A program made the translations under genes and the position numbers. A model generated the notes under the pieces. It made no database searches. It was not told the DNA's origin and worked only from the letters and a program-made list of their open reading frames with translations. A DNA stretch of 64,000 nucleotides from Rhodospirillaceae bacterium (GTDB lineage: Bacteria > Pseudomonadota > Alphaproteobacteria > GCA-2731375), in the NCBI GenBank assembly GCA_018701215.1, contig JABIWH010000042.1, forward strand, positions 1-64,000. The letters are read 5' to 3'. Positions 17,302-26,346 of the stretch are shown here, piece by piece. The first letter of the stretch is position 1. Each line of letters begins with the position of its first letter.

Positions 17302-17928
17302 TTAAGTGCCCAGAAAAATCACCCGCACGTAGTCCCGCAACAGCATGATCTGCTGCGGCAGGACTCTTTTGTCATGCACCACTTTCGAAACGATGATGCC
17401 CCCATCCACCAGGACCGAGACCATATCGGCCAGGGCATCAAGGTCCACATCGATCTTGGGTGGATGGCGGGCGGCAATCAAATCAAAGCGTGTACGAAAT
17501 CGGGCGCGCCAACCCAGCACGGCTTCTTTGTTAAGTGCCCGGATATCCTTGGAGAACAAATTCTCCTGATAACAATAAGAGGCAACCAGGCAGCCGGGGT
17601 GGCCTTCCGGCAGGTCGAGCATCATTTCCGCAAACATCTTCATGCCCACGAGAAAACCATGCAATGGGTCTTCATGCAGTTCGTCGCCACGCCGGAATAA
17701 TTCATCCAGCAGCTCTTCCTCGTTATCGATGTAGCGCTGCAAAAGGGCCTCGGCCAATTCGCCCTTACCCTTGAAGTGATAGAAAAAACCGCTCTTGGTA
17801 ATGCCGACGGCCGCAATCAACTCATCAATGGACGTCGCGGCGAAGCCTTTCGCAAGAACCGATTGTTCCGCTACCTCGAGCAAACGCGCCCGTGTTTCGG
17901 GACCCCGCTTTGGTGACAAATTGCTCAT
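17302..17928 (-). CDS. TetR-family transcriptional regulator
   Basis: This protein of about 208 residues has a typical N-terminal TetR helix-turn-helix (RARLLEVAEQSVLAKGF, TSIDELIAAVGITKSGFFYHF) and a helical ligand domain with two nearby Cys (GCLVASYCYQE). It resembles the TetR_C group that responds to small hydrophobic molecules. I start it at the ATG at 17928 (MSNLSPKRG), where the family similarity begins. It is divergent from the homocysteine S-methyltransferase gene across about 245 bases and could control it, but no operator is obvious. Confidence 0.85.
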   Translation of the reverse strand: MSNLSPKRGPETRARLLEVAEQSVLAKGFAATSIDELIAAVGITKSGFFYHFKGKGELAEALLQRYIDNEEELLDELFRRGDELHEDPLHGFLVGMKMFAEMMLDLPEGHPGCLVASYCYQENLFSKDIRALNKEAVLGWRARFRTRFDLIAARHPPKIDVDLDALADMVSVLVDGGIIVSKVVHDKRVLPQQIMLLRDYVRVIFLGT

Positions 17929-18173
17929 TTTCAATACCCAATCGTGACCGCAACGGCGCAACTGTACCACAAGTCAAGTTGGCGGCGGCGACCAGCATCC
18001 ACCACGCCCGTCGAAACCCGCCACACCAAGCATAACATATTGAAAACACGGGATAATACAGAAATCTCAATGACAAAACCATGGGTTCACTAGTTTATTT
18101 CCCCGCCTTTTACGACATTCCTAGACAGGCCCGGGCCACATGGCGGGGCGGAATTCAACAGGAAGTGAGACCA

Positions 18174-19121
18174 ATGGCAAAATATCGCAGACACTTACCA
18201 CAGCTGGATGGCGGCCGGTTCTTGACCGATAGTGGCCTGGAAACCATCTTAATTTTTCACCATGGCATCGATTTGCCCTATTTCGCGGCATTTGATCTGT
18301 TGCGCGATCAGGCCGGGACTGAGACGCTGCGTAAGTATTTCCAAACCCATGCCGCCATCGCGCGGGATGCGGACATGGGCTTCGTCCTGGAGACCCCGAC
18401 CTGGCGGGCCAGTGCCGATTGGGGCAACCAAATGGGCTATTCTAAGGAGGCCCTGGCCGCGATCAACGAGGATGCCGTGGCACTCTTGGAAGAAATGCGG
18501 GCTGAATTTGAAACAGCATCGACACCCATGGTCATCAGTGGCCAGATCGGCCCACGTGGCGACGGCTATAACCCCGGTGAAATCATGAGCCCGGCAGAAG
18601 CCCAGGCCTATCATGCGCCTCAAATCGATGTTTTCGCCGGAACCGGCGCGGATATGGTGACCGCAATGACCATCAACAACGTCAACGAAGGCATCGGCAT
18701 CGCCCAGGCGGCAAAGACAGCGGGCATCCCTTCGGTGATTGGCTTTACCTTGGAAACCGATGGCCATCTGCCCACCTCTCAAAGCCTGGCCGACGCCATC
18801 GCGGAGGTTGATGCGGCCACGGACAGTGCCCCCGTCTACTATCTGATCAACTGTGCCCATACGTCCCACTTCATGGACAAGCTAAATGGTGACGAAGGCT
18901 GGATGGATCGGATCGGGGCCATCCGCGCCAACGCCTCCCGCTGCAGCCATGCGGAACTGGACGAGGCCGAGGAACTGGATGCGGGCAATCCAAAGGAACT
19001 GGCCGCGGATTACCGGACAATCACGGACCGGTTCAGCCAGATCAAGGTTCTGGGCGGCTGTTGCGGCACGGATCATCGCCATATTGTCGAGATCAGTGCT
19101 GCCTGCAAGGAGGCCGCTTAG
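18174..19121 (+). CDS. homocysteine S-methyltransferase family protein
   Basis: This 315-residue zinc methyltransferase of the MmuM/BHMT type has the ligand Cys residues visible as INCAHTSHF (~225) and GGCCGTDHRHI near the C-terminus. The family transfers a methyl group from S-methylmethionine or similar donors to homocysteine; plant and bacterial relatives also methylate selenocysteine or selenohomocysteine. The start is ATG 18174 with AGGAAG upstream. An SDR gene follows 111 bases downstream. Its place 1 kb from the selenoneine genes makes a role in Se/S methyl metabolism possible, but this is an inference. Confidence 0.8.
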   Translation: MAKYRRHLPQLDGGRFLTDSGLETILIFHHGIDLPYFAAFDLLRDQAGTETLRKYFQTHAAIARDADMGFVLETPTWRASADWGNQMGYSKEALAAINEDAVALLEEMRAEFETASTPMVISGQIGPRGDGYNPGEIMSPAEAQAYHAPQIDVFAGTGADMVTAMTINNVNEGIGIAQAAKTAGIPSVIGFTLETDGHLPTSQSLADAIAEVDAATDSAPVYYLINCAHTSHFMDKLNGDEGWMDRIGAIRANASRCSHAELDEAEELDAGNPKELAADYRTITDRFSQIKVLGGCCGTDHRHIVEISAACKEAA

Positions 19122-19232
19122 GGTCATTGACCTTGCACTCCCCTTCCCCGAACGTCGCTATTGCATTGCCGTGGCCTGGATGGTTCAAAGGCATTGGCCG
19201 CAAGAGATTGATTATCGGGGAAGGGGAGCTTG

Positions 19233-20006
19233 GTGCAGGAGCTCGAGAACAAGACAGCGCTGGTTACCGGCGCCAGCAAGGGCATTGGCGCCGCCACCGC
19301 GCGGGAATTCGCCGGTCTTGGCGTCAATGTCGTATTGGCGGCGCGCTCGGAAAGTGAAACTGAGGCGATCGCGGCTGAAATCAGGCAGGCCGGGGGCCGG
19401 GCCGAAGCCGTGCGTTGCGATGTCAGCCGTTATGACGATGTCGCCGCCGCCGTGGCCCACTGTCAGAAAGCGTTCGGTGGCTTGGATATTCTGGTCAACA
19501 ACGCCGGCGTCATCGAACCAATCGCGCGCCTTACGGACTCCGACCCCGACGCCTGGGGCCGGGCCGCCGACATCAACTACAAAGGTGTTTACCATGGCTT
19601 GCGTGCCGCAATTCCTGTGATGACGGCACAAGGTTCTGATAGGCGTGGGGGCGTCATCGTCAACGTTAGCTCGGGCGCCGCGACGGGCGTGCGCGAGGGG
19701 TGGAGCCATTATTGCTCGGCCAAGGCGGCGGCGCTGTCATTGACCCGTTGCGCCCATTTGGAATATTCCGACCAGGGCATACGGGTGGTTGGCCTGAGCC
19801 CCGGCACCGTGGCGACGGAGATGCAGATCCTCATCAAAGCCTCGGGCATCAATCCGGTCAGTCAGCTGGACCCATCCGTTCATATCCCCGCCGATTGGCC
19901 GGCCCGCGCCATCGCCTGGCTGTGTACCGAGGACGCGGCGGAATTTTGTGGCACCGACGTCTCTCTAAAGGACGACGCGATCCGTCGGCGCGCCGGCCTG
20001 AAATAG
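19233..20006 (+). CDS. short-chain dehydrogenase/reductase (SDR)
   Basis: This is a classical SDR of about 257 residues: TGASKGIG cofactor loop near 13-20, NNAG near 90, catalytic YCSAK near 155, and SPGTVATEM after it. It reduces or oxidises an alcohol/ketone with NAD(P); the substrate is unknown. GTG at 19233 is preferred to TTG at 19230 because the GGGGAG site then has a 4-base spacing. It probably shares a transcript with the homocysteine methyltransferase gene. Confidence 0.85.
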   Translation: MQELENKTALVTGASKGIGAATAREFAGLGVNVVLAARSESETEAIAAEIRQAGGRAEAVRCDVSRYDDVAAAVAHCQKAFGGLDILVNNAGVIEPIARLTDSDPDAWGRAADINYKGVYHGLRAAIPVMTAQGSDRRGGVIVNVSSGAATGVREGWSHYCSAKAAALSLTRCAHLEYSDQGIRVVGLSPGTVATEMQILIKASGINPVSQLDPSVHIPADWPARAIAWLCTEDAAEFCGTDVSLKDDAIRRRAGLK

Positions 20007-20147
20007 GCAGCATCCGCCGATCCCGCTATTGACGATAAAGCCGACGACGAGACAAGCTGGGCAGTCAGTTTGGATTTGAGCCGGAACGGACCCCGAAGCA
20101 AAACTTGATTTGCATCGCGTGTCCTGTGCCAGTCCATCAAATGGTCA

Positions 20148-21458
20148 TCATACTTTGCATGTTCGAAAGCCAGCGAAGACGTCGCGGCGTTCGGGGCCGA
20201 AAAAATTGCGGTAGGTGCCGTGGATCATGCGCCCTCGGGTCGTCCAGGCGCCGCCGCGCATGACTTTGGTGTCGCCGAACAGCATGGTTGAATAGTCCTT
20301 GTAGGCATCGGCGGAAAACCCAGCGAATGGCTCGAAAGTATCGGCTGTCCATTCCCAGACATTGCCCAGCATTTGACGACAACCGAAGGCACTGTCGCCG
20401 GCGGGTAGCGCACCAACATCGAGGGGCCCCAGAGCACGCCCATCAAGGTTGGCCCGGGCCGGGTCCGGAATGGTATCGCCCCAGGGATAGCGCCGTTTGA
20501 TGGGCGCCAAATCGCCGCTCGGATCGGCGTCGCCCAGGGCCGCGGCTTCCCATTCCGCCTCGCTGGGCAGACGCTGGCCGGCCCAGTTGCAGTAAGCGCT
20601 GGCTTCGTACCAATTGACATGAATGACGGCCTCGTGGGGCGGCAGGGGGAACGTCCGATCAAAGCGCCGGACCAGCCAATTGCCAGGACTATCGGATTGC
20701 CAATAAACGGGATGCCGTGCCTCGGCTTGCTGCCGCCAGGCCCAGCCGGCCGGATCCCAAAAAGCTGCATTGTCATAACCGCCATCATCGACAAAGGCCT
20801 GAAATTCAGCATTGGTGACGGCGGCCTTGGATATTCCAAACGGCGCAATAATGACGTCGTGGGCCCATTTCTCGTTATCGAACAGGAACGGCGCGGATTT
20901 TTCAGCCCCCATTCTAAAGCGGCCGCCGGGCACGGCGGCCCAGCCCGGATAGTGACCCAGCAATCGTTCGGCGCTGACGTCTACCGCGATGTCCAGATTA
21001 GGCGTGGGATAGGCCAGGTTTTGCCGCGCCCACAAAAACGCCTCGGTGTGCATATCCTCGTGAAAAATGCCGAACTGATAAATAAAGCTGTCCTGTTCAG
21101 AGGCCATTTCGCCGTCCAAACGCTCGACCAGCCGGTCAAACACGGTCTGCATATAGGCCAGCGTGTCGGCTCGGTTCGGCAGGGGCAGGTCCCATCTGAC
21201 ATCATGATGGACAGTGATCGAATCGTAGAGCCGGTCCGCCCGTTCACCAATGACACTGTCATAGCCGTACAACTGACGCAGAATGAAAAATTCATAGAAA
21301 TATGCCGTATGGCCAATTTCCCACTTTAGGGGATTAACCGTGCGGATCTTTGGACCCATAATCTGGAGATCATCCAGATCACCGACCAGTTCCAGAGTTC
21401 GGTTGCGGGCGTCTTGCATACTGGCGATCAAATGTGCGGTACTGACGGGCTGGGTCAT
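20148..21458 (-). CDS. senA: selenoneine synthase SenA (EgtB-like nonheme iron enzyme)
   Basis: This 436-residue protein joins a DinB-like N-terminal domain to a C-terminal FGE-sulfatase domain, the EgtB architecture. The iron ligands are visible as His50 (WEIGH) and His133/His137 (HEDMHTE). The C-terminal motifs NVWEWTAD and RNFFGPERRDVFAGFRTC are present. EgtB-type enzymes couple hercynine to a thiol; SenA couples it to a selenosugar, giving selenoneine after lyase action. The SenA rather than EgtB call rests on the neighbours: senB starts 27 bases away and the SelD-type senC follows. Start ATG 21458 with AGGGA upstream. EgtD is not in the window. Confidence 0.85.
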   Translation of the reverse strand: MTQPVSTAHLIASMQDARNRTLELVGDLDDLQIMGPKIRTVNPLKWEIGHTAYFYEFFILRQLYGYDSVIGERADRLYDSITVHHDVRWDLPLPNRADTLAYMQTVFDRLVERLDGEMASEQDSFIYQFGIFHEDMHTEAFLWARQNLAYPTPNLDIAVDVSAERLLGHYPGWAAVPGGRFRMGAEKSAPFLFDNEKWAHDVIIAPFGISKAAVTNAEFQAFVDDGGYDNAAFWDPAGWAWRQQAEARHPVYWQSDSPGNWLVRRFDRTFPLPPHEAVIHVNWYEASAYCNWAGQRLPSEAEWEAAALGDADPSGDLAPIKRRYPWGDTIPDPARANLDGRALGPLDVGALPAGDSAFGCRQMLGNVWEWTADTFEPFAGFSADAYKDYSTMLFGDTKVMRGGAWTTRGRMIHGTYRNFFGPERRDVFAGFRTCKV

Positions 21459-21485
21459 TGAGGGTCCCTGAATTGGAATGAATGC

Positions 21486-22448
21486 GTGAAGATTAGCCTA
21501 ATCACCCCGGCCGGCAAACATTCGAGAAACGGAAACCGGACCACGGCCGTGCGCTGGGCCCGATTGTTGCGTCAAGCCGGCCACCGGGTGAGAATTGCCA
21601 CGGATTACCAGGGCGAAGCGGCCGATGCCATGATCGCCCTGCACGCACGCCACAGCGCTGCGGCGGTGCGGCGTTATCGGGAACAGATGCGGCAAGGACC
21701 ATTGGTTGTCGGCCTGGGCGGCACGGACGTCAATACGTATTTGAAGACAGAGCGGGCCTTGACCTTGGGCAGTATGGAAATGGCCGATGCGCTGATCTGC
21801 CTGCATGATCTGATCGGCCCGGAATTGCCAGCGGCAATGCGCGGTAAACTGCATGTTGTCCGGCAATCAGCGCCTCCGCTGGCCCAGCCCAGGCAACCGT
21901 CAAAACGCCATTTCGATGTCTGTGTGATCGGTCATTTGCGGGCCGAAAAAGATCCGTTCCGCACGGCCCTGGCGGCACGGCGATTGCCGGCAGCCTCGAG
22001 ATTGCGGGTGCATCATCTGGGCGGCACGCATAGCGCGGATTATGCGGCCCAAGCCAGGGCTGAAATGGCCCGGAACCCGCGTTACCTTTGGCGCGGCGCG
22101 GTGCCCGGCGGGCGGGTGCGCCGGGAATTCGGTAAAACCCACGCCATGGTGATCAGTTCCCTCCAGGAAGGTGGCGCCAATGTGGTCTCGGAGGCCGTCG
22201 CCGCCGGCGTGCCGATCATTGCCAGCGATATATCCGGCAATATCGGTTTGCTGGGGCCGGATTACCCTGGCTACTACCCGGTTGGTGATGAAGCGGCTTT
22301 GGCCGAAATGCTATTGCGGGCCGAAATGCAGCCCGGGTTTTTGCCATGCCTAGCGCGCCATGGCGGCAAGCTCGCGCCCTTGTTTCAGCCGGCCCATGAA
22401 CGGGCCGCCCTGGCGAAAATCATCAACGCGGTCAGCCGACCAAGGTGA
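21486..22448 (+). CDS. senB: selenosugar synthase SenB (glycosyltransferase)
   Basis: This 320-residue GT-B-type glycosyltransferase matches the family found beside SelD and EgtB-like genes. The early motif NGNRTTAVRWARLLRQAGH is characteristic, and the C-terminal EGGANVVSEAVAAGVPIIAS forms the nucleotide-sugar site. SenB uses selenophosphate as nucleophile on a UDP-sugar to form a selenosugar. The start is GTG 21486. It is divergent from senA with only 27 bases between start codons. Its last 17 bases overlap the end of senC on the other strand. Confidence 0.88.
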   Translation: MKISLITPAGKHSRNGNRTTAVRWARLLRQAGHRVRIATDYQGEAADAMIALHARHSAAAVRRYREQMRQGPLVVGLGGTDVNTYLKTERALTLGSMEMADALICLHDLIGPELPAAMRGKLHVVRQSAPPLAQPRQPSKRHFDVCVIGHLRAEKDPFRTALAARRLPAASRLRVHHLGGTHSADYAAQARAEMARNPRYLWRGAVPGGRVRREFGKTHAMVISSLQEGGANVVSEAVAAGVPIIASDISGNIGLLGPDYPGYYPVGDEAALAEMLLRAEMQPGFLPCLARHGGKLAPLFQPAHERAALAKIINAVSRPR

Positions 22449-24699
22449 TGGGTTCGAGATGGTCCGTCTCGGCCTTGACCCGGCCAATGACCGTCGCCTG
22501 CCCGTAACCCAGAGCATGCAATTCTTTTAGGCAGGCCGGCGCCGCCTCTGGCCGCATACTGGCGAGCAGGCCGCCGGATGTCTGTGGATCAAAGACCAGG
22601 GGATAGCGTTCGTTTCCCCGCACGGCTTCCATATTTCGGATAGCCCGGCGCAGGCGTACGTTTGCGGGCTGCAAGGAACTCAGGATACCCATGCGAACCG
22701 TGTCCAGGGCGCCATCCATGATCGGCAGGGCCGCCATGTCAATCTCGACATCAACATTCGATGCCTTGGTCATCTCCACCGCGTGGCCCAATAGACCGAA
22801 GCCAGTGACATCCGTGCAGGCGCTGGCGCCATGGCTGAAAAGACACTGGGCCGCCAGACGGTTGGATTGCACCATTGATTTCAGAGCGTTCTCAATCCAG
22901 CGCCCCTTGGCCTTTTGCTGCATATCAGCCGCGAATAGGGTGCCGGTGCCCAGGGGTTTGGTCAGGATCAGCACCTCGCCCGCCGCCATGCCGCCCTTGC
23001 GTAAAATTGTCTGACGATCCGCCAGGCCGTTGACCGAAAACCCCAACGCCAGTTCCGGCCCTTCGCTGGTATGGCCGCCCACCAAGGTAGCGCCGGCATC
23101 GTTCAAAACTTCCATGGCGCCGGTCATCATTTCGCGCAGGGACGCCTCAACCTTTGCCTCCAGACCATGGGGCACGGTGGCAATGGCCAGGGCCGATTGC
23201 GCCTCCGCCCCCATGGCAAAAATATCGCTGAGGGCATGGTTGGCGGCGACCTGACCGAAAACATAAGCGTCGTCAATGAAGGCGCGGAAATAATCAACTG
23301 TATGGACCATCACCTTGCCGTCCGGAATTTGCACCACGGCGGCATCATCAGGGGCATGCAGGCCGATCAAAACGTCCTCGTTGGGTGCCGGTTCCAACTC
23401 TGAAAGGGCGCGGTTCAAAACGTCGGCACCAACCTTGGCGCCACAGCCGCCACAGCGCATGGCGATGGCGGAGATATCGCTTAGCGTCGCCTTGTCGGCG
23501 AGGCCGGGGTTTAACGCCGCCGCCGTTTCCTGCGCCATTTCAGGGAGTTCATTGAACTTGTGCATGAAGCGCCGGTCGATCCAGTCTTTCCATTTCCAGA
23601 CCCAACGGCCCTGGGCCGTCCAACCCCATTTGGCGGCCACGGCATTCTTGTCACCGGTCGTAATCAATACCAAAAAGTTTTTTTGCGGCGTAAATGGCCG
23701 TGCCTGCTGGCCGATCAAAACCCGCCGCAGATTGTCGTTTAACGGCGGTCCCTGACGAACCGCGAACACGCCGGCCTTGGGCCGGGGATGATCGACCACG
23801 GCGGCAATGTCGCCGGCTGCGAAAATATCATCGTGAGACATCGATTGCAGCGTGTCCCGGACTTTAATGAAACCCGCCCCGTCAACAGCAAGGCCGGATT
23901 GCCCCAGCCAGGATGGCGCGCCCGCCGCCGTCACCCAAAGGATTTCGTCCAGGGCAATGGTTTCGCCGCTGGTTAAGGACAGCAAGCCGGGCGAGACCTG
24001 GGAGGCCACGGCATTGTTGTGCAGGTGAATACCAAGCGCTTGCAACCGCCGTGCAAACCTTCGCCGCACGCCGCCGCTGAAATCCGGCAGGATGGTTTCC
24101 GAGCGGGAAATCAGGTGGAATTCCAAGCCATCGGCACTTTGCCCCTGTTCGGCGAGCAAGTTGCGCAGGCGGTATTGGACGGCCAGCAACAGTTCCATGC
24201 CGCCGGCGCCGGCGCCGACAACACCGATGCGGTGGGGTCCGGGACTTTTCAGGACCCGATCGACCAAACCGTGCCAACGGTCGATAAAATTATTTATGGG
24301 CTTCACCGGCGTCGTGAAATCCGTCGCGCCGGCAATGTCATCAAAACTGGGCGTGGAGCCGATGTTGATGGACAACACATCGTACGGCACCGCGGGCCGC
24401 CCGGCGCAAATCACCTGCTTGGCTCTGCTATCAATTTTGACCGCCGTGTCATGGTACAGCCGCGCGCCAGCGAACTGGCATAGGGGCCGCAGATCAATAT
24501 GCACCTCGTCGAAGTCATAGTGGCCCGCCACATAGCCGGGCAGCATGCCCGAATAGGGCGTATGCACATCCCGCGCGATGACGGTCAGGCGCACGCCGGG
24601 CAACGGCTTCATGGCGAATTTCTTGAGGACAATGACGTGGCTGTGACCACCGCCAACCAAAACCAAATCTTTTACAATGGCGTCCGAACTTGCTTTCAT
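22432..24699 (-). CDS. senC: SenC: FAD-dependent NDH-2-like oxidoreductase fused to selenophosphate synthetase (SelD)
   Basis: This is a fusion of about 755 residues. Residues 1-390 form an NADH-dehydrogenase-like flavoprotein (LVLVGGGHSHVIVLKKFA; AAGDIAAVVDHPRPKAGVF). From about 410 it is a SelD/PurM-like ATPase with CGGCGAKVG, DDAAVV, GGHTSEGPE and DPQTSGGLL. The catalytic position is Cys (TGT), not a UGA selenocysteine. SelD makes selenophosphate from selenide and ATP; the flavin domain may reduce the Se source. I start at ATG 24699 (MKASSD), because a possible upstream start at 24741 lies inside an intergenic repeat. It is downstream of a selenium-type ABC importer. Confidence 0.88.
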   Translation of the reverse strand: MKASSDAIVKDLVLVGGGHSHVIVLKKFAMKPLPGVRLTVIARDVHTPYSGMLPGYVAGHYDFDEVHIDLRPLCQFAGARLYHDTAVKIDSRAKQVICAGRPAVPYDVLSINIGSTPSFDDIAGATDFTTPVKPINNFIDRWHGLVDRVLKSPGPHRIGVVGAGAGGMELLLAVQYRLRNLLAEQGQSADGLEFHLISRSETILPDFSGGVRRRFARRLQALGIHLHNNAVASQVSPGLLSLTSGETIALDEILWVTAAGAPSWLGQSGLAVDGAGFIKVRDTLQSMSHDDIFAAGDIAAVVDHPRPKAGVFAVRQGPPLNDNLRRVLIGQQARPFTPQKNFLVLITTGDKNAVAAKWGWTAQGRWVWKWKDWIDRRFMHKFNELPEMAQETAAALNPGLADKATLSDISAIAMRCGGCGAKVGADVLNRALSELEPAPNEDVLIGLHAPDDAAVVQIPDGKVMVHTVDYFRAFIDDAYVFGQVAANHALSDIFAMGAEAQSALAIATVPHGLEAKVEASLREMMTGAMEVLNDAGATLVGGHTSEGPELALGFSVNGLADRQTILRKGGMAAGEVLILTKPLGTGTLFAADMQQKAKGRWIENALKSMVQSNRLAAQCLFSHGASACTDVTGFGLLGHAVEMTKASNVDVEIDMAALPIMDGALDTVRMGILSSLQPANVRLRRAIRNMEAVRGNERYPLVFDPQTSGGLLASMRPEAAPACLKELHALGYGQATVIGRVKAETDHLEPITLVG

Positions 24700-24724
24700 T
24701 ATGTCTTCTGTCCTGCTGCGGCTT

Positions 24725-24828
24725 GGAGCGCATTTCTTCAAAATGCGCTCGGACTCTTAAGAATCGAGCAATTGAATCAATCAACGAAGTCGCGAAAGCG
24801 ACGCCGATTAAGTGAAATTTGCGCTAGG
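24725..24828 (+). repeat. double-stem intergenic repeat, copy 1
   Basis: This ~105-base element has a hairpin (GAGCGCATTT/AAATGCGCTC), a linker with TCTTAAGAAT, then an outer AATT-flanked stem enclosing GTCGCGaaAGCGAC. It lies between the ABC permease and senC, both on the minus strand. The permease stop codon (TAG, 24824-24826) lies inside it. Two further copies are at 30062-30167 (same strand) and 53642-53746 (opposite strand). Confidence 0.8.
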
Positions 24829-26344
24829 CTTGGCCGGTCTGAGTGCTCAAACGCAGTCGGCTGCGAATATGCCGCGATAGAGCATCCACCGCGACGTTAA
24901 AGATAACCATGATTGCGATCAAAAACATCACCCGGTCCAGACGGATATCCGCCAGGGAGCTATCTACATAGAAGCCCAAGGTGGCAATGCCCAAGATACC
25001 CAGAATAGCGGTTTCGCGCATGATCACCTCCCAGCGGTAAAACAGGAATGCGAGAAACTGCCCATAGATCCGGGGCAGAATTTCAAAGCCATAGAGATTC
25101 AGGCCGCGCGGGCTGTCGGGCCGCAAGCGAACCTGGTCGCTGAACCTGCCCACCAGATGACCGATAATGGCCCCATTGTGCAGTGCCAGGGCGACAATTG
25201 CCGGCAGCATGGATGGGCCCCAAAGCTGCAAAAAGATGTACGCCAGAATGAATTCCGGGGTCGACCGCAAGACAACCAAAAACACATGTCCCAGCAGGCG
25301 CGGCAGCCGGCCAAAAAACTTCTCCGAGATCAAGGGAAACAAGGCCAGGGCCAGAATACCGGTTGCCACCAATGCAATTTGGCTCAGCAACAAGGTTGCG
25401 ACCATGCCAGGCAGGGCCTGATCGAATAGCAACATGCCGGCCCAGTCCGCCAGATTGCTCCAGGTCTTGCCTGCCCCAAGGCTACCGTTCCGCAACGGCG
25501 CCGGCACGATGTCAACGGTCAGAAACCGCGCAATATTGCGCATATCGATTGCCGCCCCACCACCCAGCAGGAACGGCGCCACCAACACATACAAACCGAT
25601 TAACTTTGGCCGCATCCAAAGCCGCAAGGTCGCGATCAGGACATAAAATATGATCAACAGGGCGGCGGCTTCCGAATAATTGCCTTCCCCAAAGGCCGTC
25701 TCCAGATAAAATCCCAAAGTTGGCAGGCCAACAAACCCCAAGACCGCACTGGACCTCAAACCGCACTCAAAGCGATAGGCGGTGTAGTTCTTGATATGCA
25801 CCCAAACATCGGGCAGCCGCGCGAAGAAGAAACTTGAAATGATGCCGGTGCCGAAGGGCAATGCCGGCAGGGCAGGCAATTCCGCTTCTTCCAGGGTTTC
25901 GGCATAAACTTTTGCGCAGATGCCGGCATAGGGAATGGCGATGGCCAGCACGCCGGTTAGGGGCGTCAGACCCAGCATTTGCAAAAATATCAGGGCCCAA
26001 AACAATTCGTGGATGGCCCGGACCGCGGCACAGGTCCACCGCACCGGGCCAATATGAAAGATCTGGGCCAACAGAAAGCCGCCCACGGCCCCTAGCGCGA
26101 CACCGCAAAGGGCGAATGCAATGGTCTGGACAATGATCATGCCGATCCCGGCAACGGCCGTAAAATCAGGTGCCAGAACGCCCTGAGCCATCCGCCCCAT
26201 TTCCGACCACGGGTCCAGGGTCGTAATGGAGATATCCGCGAAGAACAAACAAACCGCCGCCACCGCGACAAAAATCAGGCTGGTCTTAACGACCGGCGAA
26301 TAACCTCGGCGCAGATTTGCGGAAAGGGCTTGTGGGCTCGACAT
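24824..26344 (-). CDS. Phn-type ABC transporter permease, duplicated (likely selenium oxyanion import)
   Basis: This 506-residue membrane protein consists of two PhnE-like permease halves in one chain, each with an EAA-type loop (LEEAELPALPALPFGTG in the first, FYRWEVIMRETAILGILG in the second). It has about 12 helices. It would form the channel of a phosphonate/phosphite-class importer. Gene context points to selenium: the ATPase and binding protein precede it with 2-base gaps and senC follows. The fused permease makes the transporter a monomeric pore rather than the usual homodimer. Its stop codon lies in repeat copy 1. Confidence 0.82.
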   Translation of the reverse strand: MSSPQALSANLRRGYSPVVKTSLIFVAVAAVCLFFADISITTLDPWSEMGRMAQGVLAPDFTAVAGIGMIIVQTIAFALCGVALGAVGGFLLAQIFHIGPVRWTCAAVRAIHELFWALIFLQMLGLTPLTGVLAIAIPYAGICAKVYAETLEEAELPALPALPFGTGIISSFFFARLPDVWVHIKNYTAYRFECGLRSSAVLGFVGLPTLGFYLETAFGEGNYSEAAALLIIFYVLIATLRLWMRPKLIGLYVLVAPFLLGGGAAIDMRNIARFLTVDIVPAPLRNGSLGAGKTWSNLADWAGMLLFDQALPGMVATLLLSQIALVATGILALALFPLISEKFFGRLPRLLGHVFLVVLRSTPEFILAYIFLQLWGPSMLPAIVALALHNGAIIGHLVGRFSDQVRLRPDSPRGLNLYGFEILPRIYGQFLAFLFYRWEVIMRETAILGILGIATLGFYVDSSLADIRLDRVMFLIAIMVIFNVAVDALSRHIRSRLRLSTQTGQA

Positions 26345-26346
26345 GC

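Noticed and set aside
20148..21458. Ergothioneine EgtB as the primary call
   Set aside because: The fold fits, but adjacency to SenB and a SelD-type protein favours SenA; EgtB remains the alternative.
23445..23470. Possible UGA selenocysteine codon in the SelD part of senC
   Set aside because: The active-site codons read TGT Cys (RCGGCGAK), with no in-frame TGA.
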